A stretch of DNA of 18,759 nt from JBJHBY01 sp050485745. Lineage in GTDB: Bacteria; Pseudomonadota; Gammaproteobacteria; Pseudomonadales; CAMLJR01. Shown here piece by piece: positions 1-7,464 of the stretch (the stretch's first letter is position 1; every line of letters starts with the position of its first letter). The position numbers and the translations under genes are program-made. The DNA lies in NCBI GenBank assembly GCA_050485745.1, contig JBJHBY010000041.1:1-18759 (forward strand), read 5' to 3'. The notes under the pieces are model-generated. The model was not told the DNA's origin, did no database searches, and saw only the letters and a program-made list of their open reading frames with translations.

Positions 1-1
1 G

Positions 2-853
2 TTGCAGCGCGTGCAGCAGGGTAACGTCAATCAGCGCATCCAGATTACAGACCAGGAGGTGGACAACTTCCTCGCCTCCTCGGAGGGGCAGGCCATCACC
101 GCCCCGGACTACCGGGTGTTCCATATTTCCCTGTCCACGGAAGAGGGTGTCGACGAGGCCGAAGTACGCGCATTTGCCGGGCAGCTGTTGTCGCGCCTGC
201 AGGCGGGAGAACCCTTTGGCGAAGTCATACAGGCCCGGGGGCCCGTCGAGATACAGCCCGGCGACCTCGGCTGGCGCAAGGAAAATGAAATGCCCAGCCT
301 GTTCGCCAGCACCGTGCGCGACATGGGCCGCGGCGAAAACGCCGGCCCGATCCGCAGCGGCAGTGGCTATCACGTGGTGCATGTAGCCGATATCCGTGGC
401 AGCGGCGAAACTATCGAGCAGACCCGGGCACGGCATATCCTGCTGAAACCCTCCGCCATCCGCACCGAGAGCGAAACCGAAGCCCTCGCGCAACGTCTGC
501 GCCGGCGCGCCCTGGACGGTGAGCGCTTCGCCGACCTGGCCCGCGAGTTCTCCGAGGACATCGGCTCGGCCATGGAGGGCGGCGATCTGGGGTGGACCAC
601 ACCCGGACAGCTGGTGGAGGAATTCCAGGAGGTCATGGATGCCACCGCCATTGGCGACATCAGCCCACCGGTACGCAGCAGCTTCGGCTGGCACGTGATC
701 CTGGTGGAGAACCGTCGCGAGCGGGATATCACCGACGATCTGCGCCGCAACCTGGCCCGCAATGTGATGCACCAGCGCAAGTACGAGGACGAGCTCGAGA
801 ACTGGCTGCGTCGCATTCGTGATGAAGCCTACGTCGACATCAAGCTCAACTGA
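2..853 (+). CDS. surA: SurA periplasmic chaperone / peptidyl-prolyl isomerase, 5'-truncated by the window edge
   Basis: SurA escorts unfolded outer-membrane proteins across the periplasm and carries parvulin-type prolyl isomerase domains. Only the last 283 residues are present (E. coli SurA has about 428); the signal peptide and most of the N-terminal chaperone domain lie upstream, so the TTG at base 2 is not a real start. The fragment opens with the end of the N-terminal domain (ITDQEVDNFL). Parvulin domain P1 follows at about residues 35-131 and has a degenerate IQPGDLGW core. P2 at about 140-238 has the canonical ARHIL, EGGDLGW and FGWHVI motifs. The C-terminal helix that packs back on the chaperone core is at about 243-283. 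The stop codon abuts the GTG start of pdxA, so this is the upstream member of a compact operon. Identity is firm. Confidence 0.95.
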   Translation: MQRVQQGNVNQRIQITDQEVDNFLASSEGQAITAPDYRVFHISLSTEEGVDEAEVRAFAGQLLSRLQAGEPFGEVIQARGPVEIQPGDLGWRKENEMPSLFASTVRDMGRGENAGPIRSGSGYHVVHVADIRGSGETIEQTRARHILLKPSAIRTESETEALAQRLRRRALDGERFADLAREFSEDIGSAMEGGDLGWTTPGQLVEEFQEVMDATAIGDISPPVRSSFGWHVILVENRRERDITDDLRRNLARNVMHQRKYEDELENWLRRIRDEAYVDIKLN

Positions 854-1846
854 GTGGACACGCCCCACATCGTCATCAGTGCCGGCGAACCCGCCGGTAT
901 CGGGCCGGAACTGCTGGTGCAGCTTGCCCAGCAGAGTGCCTCATGCCGGCGCGTCGTCGTTGCAGACCCGCAACTGTTGCAGCAACGCGCCGCCGCCATC
1001 GGCCTGCCGCTGCACCTGACCCCCTGGCGACAGGGCAGTCAGGAGCCGCAGCGACAGGGAGAGCTTGACCTGTTGCCAGTGCCCCTGGTCCGGCCCAGCC
1101 AGCCCGGACAGCTGGATCCGGCCAACGCCGCCTATGTGCTTCAGTGCCTGGATCAGGCTGTTGCCGGCTGCCTTGCGGGCCATTTCGACGCCCTGGTCAC
1201 AGCCCCGGTCCACAAGGGCATCATCAGCGATGCCGGCACCGCCTTCAGCGGCCACACCGAGTACCTGGCAGAGCGCACAGGCACTCGCCGCGTGGTGATG
1301 ATGCTGGCGACACCCACGCTGCGCGTGGCACTGGCGACAACCCACCTGCCCCTCGCGCAGGTCCCGGCACAGATCACCGCCGCACACCTCGAAGAGGTCA
1401 TTCGCATCACCGCTGCCGCGCTGCGCCAGCATTTCGGTTTCCGGCAACCCCGTATTGCCGTACTCGGCCTCAACCCCCATGCCGGCGAGGGCGGGCACCT
1501 GGGCCGCGAGGAACTCGACGTCATCCAGCCCCTGCTGGAGCGACTGCGCGCCGAGGGCCTGAGCCTGCCCGGGCCACTGCCGGCCGATACTGCCTTCACC
1601 CCGGCCCGCCTCGCCGAGTGCGATGCCGTGCTCGCCATGTACCATGACCAGGGCCTGCCGGTGCTCAAGGCCCAGGGGTTTGGCGAGGCCGTCAATGTGA
1701 CTCTCGGGCTGCCGATCATCCGCACCTCCGTCGACCACGGTACCGCCCTTGATCTGGCTGGCACGGGCCGCGCGGACGCCGGTAGCCTGGCCGCGGCGCT
1801 GGCCATGGCCCTGCATCTGGTGGAGCGCAGGAGTGACGCCCCATGA
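854..1846 (+). CDS. pdxA: 4-hydroxythreonine-4-phosphate dehydrogenase (PdxA)
   Basis: PdxA oxidises 4-phosphohydroxy-L-threonine with NAD+ in the DXP-dependent route to pyridoxal 5'-phosphate; it is a cytoplasmic, metal-dependent dimer. The protein is 330 residues (E. coli 329). Visible motifs are GEPAGIGPEL at residues 11-20, the substrate-binding GHTEYLAE around H134-T135, and the three metal-ligand histidines: H164 in ATTHLPL, H209 in LNPHAGEGGH and H264 in MYHDQGLPV. The conserved RTSVDHGTAL follows near residue 290. The GTG start directly follows the surA stop without any gap, and the product then begins just before the conserved first strand, which supports that start. The last codons overlap the rsmA start as ATGA. 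The surA-pdxA-ksgA order is classic in gammaproteobacteria. Confidence 0.97.
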   Translation: MDTPHIVISAGEPAGIGPELLVQLAQQSASCRRVVVADPQLLQQRAAAIGLPLHLTPWRQGSQEPQRQGELDLLPVPLVRPSQPGQLDPANAAYVLQCLDQAVAGCLAGHFDALVTAPVHKGIISDAGTAFSGHTEYLAERTGTRRVVMMLATPTLRVALATTHLPLAQVPAQITAAHLEEVIRITAAALRQHFGFRQPRIAVLGLNPHAGEGGHLGREELDVIQPLLERLRAEGLSLPGPLPADTAFTPARLAECDAVLAMYHDQGLPVLKAQGFGEAVNVTLGLPIIRTSVDHGTALDLAGTGRADAGSLAAALAMALHLVERRSDAP

Positions 1847-2652
1847 ACACACCCTCTCCACACCGTGCGCGCAAGCGCTTTGGCCAGAACTTTCTGCGCG
1901 ATGGCGGTATCATCCGACTCATTCTGCGCGCGGTGGCCGCCCGCCCCGGAGATCGCATCATCGAGATCGGCCCTGGCCAGGGAGCCCTGACCAGCGGTCT
2001 GCTCGAAGGCGCAGGCAGCCTCGATGTGGTGGAGCTCGACCGGGATCTGGCCGCGGCCCTGCCCGCCAGCCTCGGCCATCCGGCGGGATTGCATATCCAT
2101 CAGGGTGACGCACTGCGTCTGAAGCTGGATGAACAGTTTCCCGGCGGCGGGCTGCGCATCGTCGGCAACCTGCCCTACAACATCTCCACGCCACTGCTGT
2201 TCCACCTGCTGGCGCAGCGGGGCAGCATACGCGACATGCATTTCATGCTGCAGCGCGAGGTCGTCGAGCGCCTGGGCGCCGCACCCGGCAGCCGCGATTG
2301 GGGGCGCCTCGGGGTGATGACCCAGTATCACTGCCGTGTGGAACCCCTGTTCGAGGTGCCACCGGAGGCATTCTCACCCCGTCCCAGGGTGGTTTCCGCC
2401 GTGGTACGATTGACCCCGCACACAACGCAGCCCGTGTCGGCCCGCAGCGAGGCCAGTCTCGGCAGGGTGGTTGCGACTGCCTTCCAGCAACGGCGTAAAA
2501 CCTTGCGCAACGCCTTGCAGACACTGCTGGATGAGGCCGAAATCACTGCTGCCGGCATCGACCCGGGTCGCCGGCCGGATACCCTGACCCTGGCGGAATT
2601 CGTCGCGCTGGCGGACACCTTCAGCGCTCGCTCCGAGGAGCCCATTCGATGA
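1843..2652 (+). CDS. rsmA: 16S rRNA adenine-1518/1519 N6-dimethyltransferase (RsmA/KsgA)
   Basis: RsmA dimethylates two adjacent adenosines in the helix-45 loop of 16S rRNA with S-adenosylmethionine, late in 30S assembly; its loss gives kasugamycin resistance. The protein is 269 residues (E. coli 273). Motifs seen are RKRFGQNFL near residues 10-18, the SAM-binding IEIGPGQGALT at 40-50, the catalytic NLPYNIS motif at 109-115, the substrate loop PPEAFSPRPRVVSAVVRL at about 173-190, and QRRKTLRN at 216-223 in the C-terminal helical domain. The ATG overlaps the pdxA stop by four bases and the stop overlaps the apaG start in the same way, so translational coupling across the operon is likely. Confidence 0.97.
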   Translation: MNTPSPHRARKRFGQNFLRDGGIIRLILRAVAARPGDRIIEIGPGQGALTSGLLEGAGSLDVVELDRDLAAALPASLGHPAGLHIHQGDALRLKLDEQFPGGGLRIVGNLPYNISTPLLFHLLAQRGSIRDMHFMLQREVVERLGAAPGSRDWGRLGVMTQYHCRVEPLFEVPPEAFSPRPRVVSAVVRLTPHTTQPVSARSEASLGRVVATAFQQRRKTLRNALQTLLDEAEITAAGIDPGRRPDTLTLAEFVALADTFSARSEEPIR

Positions 2653-3029
2653 CCACCGAGCCATTTCCAGTCGATATCGACGTCCAGGCGCGCTATCTGC
2701 CCGAGCAGTCCTCGCCGGATGAGCAGCGCTTTGTCTTCGCCTATACCGTCACCATCAACAACCACTGCGACGAGGCCGTGCGCCTGCTGCAGCGCCACTG
2801 GCTGATCACCGACGCCCGCAACCGGGTACAGGAGGTACGCGGTGAAGGGGTGGTTGGCGAGCAGCCACTGATCGCCCCCGGCAGCTCCTACCAGTACACC
2901 AGCGGCGCCATGCTGGAGACCTCCGCGGGCATGATGGAGGGCAGCTACGAGATGATCAGCGCCTCCGGTCGCAACTTCATCGCGCCCATCGCCCCATTTT
3001 CCCTGGTGCGACCGGAGGCCCTGCACTGA
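2649..3029 (+). CDS. apaG: ApaG domain protein
   Basis: This is a 126-residue protein of the ApaG/DUF525 family (E. coli 125), a single fibronectin-III-like beta-sandwich domain. Family hallmarks are FVFAYTVTINN near residues 28-38, LLQRHWLITDA near 46-56, the glycine-rich GEGVVGEQP loop near 65-73, and YTSGA followed by the MMEGSYEM strand. The molecular role of ApaG is unsettled. The gene is named for its operon with apaH, and the same fold occurs in some eukaryotic F-box proteins and in the N-terminal part of PolDIP2. It overlaps rsmA by ATGA and is followed one base later by apaH, so it is co-translated with both. Confidence 0.95.
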   Translation: MTTEPFPVDIDVQARYLPEQSSPDEQRFVFAYTVTINNHCDEAVRLLQRHWLITDARNRVQEVRGEGVVGEQPLIAPGSSYQYTSGAMLETSAGMMEGSYEMISASGRNFIAPIAPFSLVRPEALH

Positions 3030-3030
3030 C

Positions 3031-3840
3031 GTGGCCCGGTTTGCCGTCGGCGACCTGCAGGGTTGCCTGGACCCCCTGCTGAGGCTACTCGAACGCGCAC
3101 GCTTCGAACCCGGCCATGACGAGTTGTGGCTGGTCGGCGACCTGGTCAACCGCGGCCCGCAGTCCCTCGCCGCCCTGCGTTTTGTCCGGGAACTCGGCGG
3201 CAGCGCCCGCACCGTCCTCGGTAACCACGACCTGCACCTGCTTGCGGTGGCTCACGGCGCTCGCCTGCCCGCCCGCGGCGACACCCTGCAGGCCATCCTC
3301 GATGCTCCCGACGCCACCGATCTGCTGGAGTGGCTCGCCGCACAGCCACTGCTGCTGCGGGACCCCGAGCAACGTATGACCCTGGTGCACGCCGGCATCG
3401 CACCACAATGGTGCGCAGAAGAGGCGGAGGCACTGGCCGCCGAGGTCTCCGCTGCCCTTGCCGGCCCCTCACGCACTGATTTCCTCGGTGCCATGTATGG
3501 CAATGAGCCGGATTGCTGGAATGCCGGTCTGGAAGGGTTCGAGCGCCTGCGAGTGATCACCAACTACCTGACACGCATGCGCTTTTGCAGTCCAGAGGGG
3601 CGCCTGAACCTGCGCGCCAAGGATGCGCCTGAGAACCCGCCGCCCGGCTGCGTCCCCTGGTTCAGGGCGCCCGATGCACGCTGGCGGGGCGAGACCGTGG
3701 TATTCGGTCACTGGGCTGCACTGAACGGGCGCGTCTCCGACCCCGATCTGATTGCCCTCGACACCGGCTGCGTCTGGGGCAACTGCATGACACTGATCAA
3801 CCTCGACACCCGCGAGCGCCTGCAACACCCCTGTTCCTGA
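3031..3840 (+). CDS. apaH: Symmetrical bis(5'-nucleosyl)-tetraphosphatase (ApaH)
   Basis: ApaH cleaves Ap4A symmetrically into two ADP and also removes Np4 caps from RNA 5' ends. It belongs to the calcineurin-like metallophosphoesterases. The 269-residue product (E. coli 280) shows the signature metal-binding motifs in order: GDLQGC at residues 7-12 (GDxxG variant), GDLVNRGP at about 36-43, and GNHDLHLLA at 64-72. Later come the ligand histidines in LVHAGIAPQW and VFGHWA. The GTG start lies one base after the apaG stop and places the first strand (ARFAVGDLQG) right at the N terminus, as in homologues. It is the last gene of the surA operon here, and no T-tailed terminator follows it. Confidence 0.96.
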   Translation: MARFAVGDLQGCLDPLLRLLERARFEPGHDELWLVGDLVNRGPQSLAALRFVRELGGSARTVLGNHDLHLLAVAHGARLPARGDTLQAILDAPDATDLLEWLAAQPLLLRDPEQRMTLVHAGIAPQWCAEEAEALAAEVSAALAGPSRTDFLGAMYGNEPDCWNAGLEGFERLRVITNYLTRMRFCSPEGRLNLRAKDAPENPPPGCVPWFRAPDARWRGETVVFGHWAALNGRVSDPDLIALDTGCVWGNCMTLINLDTRERLQHPCS

Positions 3841-4238
3841 CCCCCCGGCGCCGCACTTCGCCCCTGCCAGGTTGGCGATTACTGCGCCTCCAGTGGCGGA
3901 GCCAGAAGCCTCCCGCCCGCGGAGGCCGAAGCGCCCACCCCCGTATCCGGCCACCCGGCGGACAGCATGGTCATGAAAACCCGTGAGCAAAAAGCGCCAC
4001 TGCGCACGCCTTTTGCAAGGCAATGCAGGCCAGCACAGCGCAACCCACGCCGGGCGACGGTGAACGCAGGCGCATCAACCGGACTGCAACCCGAAACGCA
4101 CGATGAGGTCAAAGAGGTGCTGGAAAATGGGCCGCACTCGGATCACACTGTAATCATACCGTCACCAACAGAACAGGAATCGAGACAACCGAGAGCACCA
4201 CAGGGCAACACACACGCGATGACGCACGAGGTCAATTC
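3841..4238. other. 398-base intergenic region upstream of prkA
   Basis: No convincing gene is seen. The left part is GC-rich and holds a short hairpin, GCCTCC/GGAGGC at 3908-3926 with a 7-base loop. It has no T-tract, so it is at best a weak terminator for apaH. From about 4081 the sequence is poorer in G+C than the flanking genes and rich in A and C, as expected for a promoter plus unstructured 5' leader. A TGTAAT at 4149-4154 resembles a -10 box but has no good -35 partner, and I found no sigma-54 type GG-N10-GC element with the right flanks. In E. coli the yeaGH genes are controlled by stress and nitrogen signals, so a regulated promoter here is expected but not located. Confidence 0.5.
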
Positions 4239-6161
4239 ATGAGCATCTTCAGTCATTTTCGCGATCGCTACCAGGCCGCCCAGGAGGAGGAGTACTCGCT
4301 CCAGGAATACCTGGAACTGTGCAAGTCAGACCCCTCCGTGTACGCCAATGCCGCCGAGCGCCTGCTCGCCGCCATCGGTGAACCCGAAGTCATCGATACC
4401 TCCCGCGACCCGCGCCTCTCGCGCATCTTTCAGAACAAGGTCATCAAGCGCTACCCCTCCTTCCACGAATTCTTCGGCATGGAGGAGTGCATCGAGCAGA
4501 TCGTCTCCTACTTCCGCCACGCCGCCCAGGGTCTGGAGGAGAAGAAGCAGATTCTCTACCTGCTCGGGCCGGTCGGCGGCGGCAAGTCGTCCCTCGCCGA
4601 AAAGCTCAAGGCGCTGATGGAAAAGCAGCCCATCTACTGCATCAAGGGCTCGCCGATGTTCGAATCCCCCCTGGGGCTGTTCGACCCGGATGAGGACGGC
4701 GACATCCTGCAGGAGGACTACGGCATCCCGCTGCGTTACATCAAGACGGTGATGTCACCCTGGGCGGTGAAGCGGCTGCACGAGTTCCATGGGGATATTT
4801 CCCAGTTCCGCGTGGTCAAGCTGTATCCGTCGCGCCTCGATCAGGTGGCCATCAGCAAAACCGAGCCCGGCGATGAGAACAACCAGGATATCTCTTCCCT
4901 GGTCGGCAAGGTCGATATCCGCAAGCTGGAGGAATTTCCGCAGAATGACCCCGACGCCTACAGTTTCTCCGGGGGCCTGTGCCGCGCCAACCAGGGCTTG
5001 ATGGAGTTCGTGGAAATGTTCAAGGCGCCGATCAAGGTGCTGCACCCGTTACTCACCGCCACCCAGGAAGGTAACTACAACGGTACCGAGGGCATGGGCG
5101 CCATACCCTTCGAAGGCGTTGTTCTGGCTCACTCCAACGAGGCGGAGTGGCAATCCTTCAAGAACAACAAGAACAACGAAGCCTTCATCGACCGGGTCTA
5201 CATCGTCAAGGTGCCGTACTGCCTGCGCGTCACCGACGAAATCAACATCTATCGCAAGTTGCTGCAGAACAGCTCACTCGCCGCCGCCTCCTGTGCACCC
5301 GACACGCTGCGGATGCTGGCGCAGTTCACCGTCCTGTCGCGACTCAAGGAACCGGAGAATTCCAGCATCTACTCGAAGATGCGCATCTATGATGGCGAAA
5401 ACCTCAAGGACACCGACCCCAAGGCCAAGTCGATCCAGGAATATCGCGATAACGCCGGGGTCAACGAGGGCATGGATGGGCTGTCGACGCGCTTCGCCTT
5501 CAAGATTCTGTCCCGGGTATTCAACTTTGACGCCACCGAGGTGGCCGCCAACCCGGTGCATCTTCTCTATGTACTGGAGCAGCAGATCGACCAGGAACAG
5601 TTCCCGCCGGAAACCGAGGAACGCTACCTGCGCTTCATCAAGGAATATCTGGCACCTCAATACGTGGATTTCATCGGCAAGGAGATCCAGACGGCGTATC
5701 TCGAGTCCTACTCGGAGTACGGCCAGAATATCTTCGACCGCTACGTCACCTATGCCGATTTCTGGATCCAGGACCAGGAATACCGCGACCCGGAAACCGG
5801 CGAGATCCTCAACCGTGTCGCCATCAACGAGGAGCTGGAAAAGATCGAAAAGACCGCCGGCATCAGCAACCCGAAGGATTTCCGCAACGAGATCGTCAAC
5901 TTCGTGTTGCGCGCCCGCGCCAACAACCAGGGGCGCAACCCGGACTGGCGCAGCTATGAGAAGCTGCGCACGGTGATCGAGAAGAAAATGTTCGCCAACA
6001 CGGAAGAACTGCTTCCCGTCATCTCGTTCAATGCCAAGGCCTCGGCGGAAGACCAGAAGAAGCACGACGACTTCGTCAAGCGCATGGTGGAACGCGGCTA
6101 TACCGAGAAACAGGTGCGCTTGCTGTCAGAGTGGTATTTGCGGGTTCGCAAGTCACAGTAG
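4239..6161 (+). CDS. prkA: PrkA/YeaG AAA+ serine protein kinase
   Basis: This is a 640-residue PrkA family protein (E. coli YeaG 644). An N-terminal AAA+ ATPase module is joined to a C-terminal domain of about 240 residues described as kinase-like. The Walker A loop GPVGGGKSS is at 110-118 with the nucleotide lysine K116. The conserved GLMEFVEMFKAP segment near 253-264 sits where a Walker B acidic cluster is expected, followed by an HSNEAEW sensor-like motif at 298-304 and FIDRV at 316-320. PrkA proteins are linked to stationary-phase, nitrogen-starvation and sporulation responses; substrates are poorly known. The ATG is preceded by GAGGT at 4228-4232 with a 6-base spacer, a good ribosome binding site. 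It is the first gene of a three-gene module with yeaH and spoVR. Family assignment is firm; the kinase function is taken from the family. Confidence 0.96.
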   Translation: MSIFSHFRDRYQAAQEEEYSLQEYLELCKSDPSVYANAAERLLAAIGEPEVIDTSRDPRLSRIFQNKVIKRYPSFHEFFGMEECIEQIVSYFRHAAQGLEEKKQILYLLGPVGGGKSSLAEKLKALMEKQPIYCIKGSPMFESPLGLFDPDEDGDILQEDYGIPLRYIKTVMSPWAVKRLHEFHGDISQFRVVKLYPSRLDQVAISKTEPGDENNQDISSLVGKVDIRKLEEFPQNDPDAYSFSGGLCRANQGLMEFVEMFKAPIKVLHPLLTATQEGNYNGTEGMGAIPFEGVVLAHSNEAEWQSFKNNKNNEAFIDRVYIVKVPYCLRVTDEINIYRKLLQNSSLAAASCAPDTLRMLAQFTVLSRLKEPENSSIYSKMRIYDGENLKDTDPKAKSIQEYRDNAGVNEGMDGLSTRFAFKILSRVFNFDATEVAANPVHLLYVLEQQIDQEQFPPETEERYLRFIKEYLAPQYVDFIGKEIQTAYLESYSEYGQNIFDRYVTYADFWIQDQEYRDPETGEILNRVAINEELEKIEKTAGISNPKDFRNEIVNFVLRARANNQGRNPDWRSYEKLRTVIEKKMFANTEELLPVISFNAKASAEDQKKHDDFVKRMVERGYTEKQVRLLSEWYLRVRKSQ

Positions 6162-6192
6162 CAAGCCTGCCGGAGTACAGAGGACCGATGAC

Positions 6193-7464
6193 GTGACTTA
6201 TCTGATCGACCGACGACTCAACGGCAAGAACAAGAGCACCGTCAACCGGCAGCGCTTCCTGCAGCGCTATCGCAAGCATATCAAGCGCGCCGTTTCCGAC
6301 GCAGTCGGACGGCGCTCCATCACCGACATCGAGCAGGGTGAGCGCATCACCATTCCCAGCCGGGACGTGAACGAGCCCGTGTTTGGTCACGGCGCCGGCG
6401 GGCGCCGCGGCATGGTGCATCCGGGCAACCGCGAATTCGTCACGGGCGACCGCATACCGCGACCATCCGGAGGTGGCGGGGGCAGCGGTGGCGGCGAAGC
6501 CAGTGACAGCGGCGAGGGCATCGACGATTTCGCCTTCAACATCACCCGGGAGGAGTTCCTCGACTTCATGTTCGAGGATCTGGAGCTGCCCAACCTGCTC
6601 AAGCGCCAACTTGCGGGCAGCGAGTCCTTCAAGTATCGCCGCGCCGGCTTCAGCACCGTGGGCACGCCCAATCAGATCAACATCGTGCGCTCCCTGCGCT
6701 CGGCAAATGCCCGCCGCATCGCCATTGGCGGCCCGCGGCGACGGCGCATCCGCGAACTGGAGGCAGAACTCGAGGCCCTGCGCGAACAGGATGACGCTGA
6801 AGATCCAGCGCGCATCGCCGCCATTGAGGAGGAGATCGCCCTGCTGCGGCAGAAAAACGAACGTATTCCCTTCCTCGATGAATTCGATATCAAGTACAAC
6901 CTCAATGTGCGCGAGCCCCTGCCCAGCTCAAAGGCCGTGATGTTCTGTATCATGGATGTCTCCGGATCCATGAACCAGGCCACCAAGGACATGGCCAAGC
7001 GCTTTTTCATCCTGCTGTACCTGTTCCTGCAGCGCAACTACGATCACACAGAAATCGTTTTCATCCGCCACCACACCAGCGCCAAGGAAGTGGACGAGGA
7101 GGAATTCTTCTACTCCCGGGAAACCGGCGGCACCATCGTATCCAGCGCCCTGCGCCTGATGCATGAGGTGATCAGCAAGCGCTACCCGACATCGGAGTGG
7201 AACATCTATGGCGCCCAGGCCTCCGATGGCGATAACTGGAACGATGACTCCAGCGTCTGCCATGACCTCCTGGTCAACCAGATCATGCCACTGGTGCAAT
7301 ACTACGCCTATGTCGAGATCACACCGCGCGAGCATCAGGCGCTGTGGCGCGAATACGAGGAGGTACGTGCCACCTGTCCGGACTTCTTTGCCATGCAGCA
7401 GATCGTGGAAGTCGAGGATATCTATCCGGTATTCCGGGAACTGTTCCAGAGGAAGACCGCGTGA
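6193..7464 (+). CDS. yeaH: YeaH family von Willebrand factor A domain protein
   Basis: This is a 423-residue member of the YeaH/DUF444 family (E. coli 427). I chose the GTG at 6193 because the product then begins with the family N terminus (TYLIDRRLNGKNKS) and AGAGGA at 6179-6184 lies 8 bases upstream; the open frame extends further 5' but that part overlaps prkA and has no family resemblance. The N-terminal part is basic. A glycine-rich linker is at about 92-101 and a charged, probably coiled-coil helix at about 186-222. The VWA domain runs from about 245 to the end, with an intact MIDAS motif DVSGSM (D255, S257, S259), a TGGT near 311 and an ASDGDN acidic loop near 343-348. The function is unknown. 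VWA proteins commonly partner AAA+ ATPases, which fits the adjacent prkA. Its stop overlaps the spoVR start as GTGA. Confidence 0.95.
   Translation: MTYLIDRRLNGKNKSTVNRQRFLQRYRKHIKRAVSDAVGRRSITDIEQGERITIPSRDVNEPVFGHGAGGRRGMVHPGNREFVTGDRIPRPSGGGGGSGGGEASDSGEGIDDFAFNITREEFLDFMFEDLELPNLLKRQLAGSESFKYRRAGFSTVGTPNQINIVRSLRSANARRIAIGGPRRRRIRELEAELEALREQDDAEDPARIAAIEEEIALLRQKNERIPFLDEFDIKYNLNVREPLPSSKAVMFCIMDVSGSMNQATKDMAKRFFILLYLFLQRNYDHTEIVFIRHHTSAKEVDEEEFFYSRETGGTIVSSALRLMHEVISKRYPTSEWNIYGAQASDGDNWNDDSSVCHDLLVNQIMPLVQYYAYVEITPREHQALWREYEEVRATCPDFFAMQQIVEVEDIYPVFRELFQRKTA

Noticed and set aside
180..320. Degenerate first parvulin domain of SurA as a defect
   Set aside because: A non-canonical P1 domain is common in SurA proteins and not evidence of decay.
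1153..2331. 392-codon open frame on the minus strand opposite pdxA and rsmA
   Set aside because: Crosses two unrelated, well-identified genes; a composition artefact of GC-rich coding DNA.
3908..3926. Rho-independent terminator after apaH
   Set aside because: Only a 6-bp stem and no T-run follows.
4121..4140. Sigma-54 promoter before prkA
   Set aside because: A GG-N10-GC spacing exists but the flanking bases do not fit the -24/-12 consensus.
3967..4242. 91-codon open frame ending in an ATGA overlap with prkA
   Set aside because: Weak G/C third-position bias compared with neighbours, no recognisable domain, no good ribosome binding site. Kept only as a feature of the leader.
6031..6192. Longer YeaH with an extra 54 N-terminal residues
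   Set aside because: The extension overlaps prkA out of frame and does not match the family; the GTG at 6193 has a good ribosome binding site.
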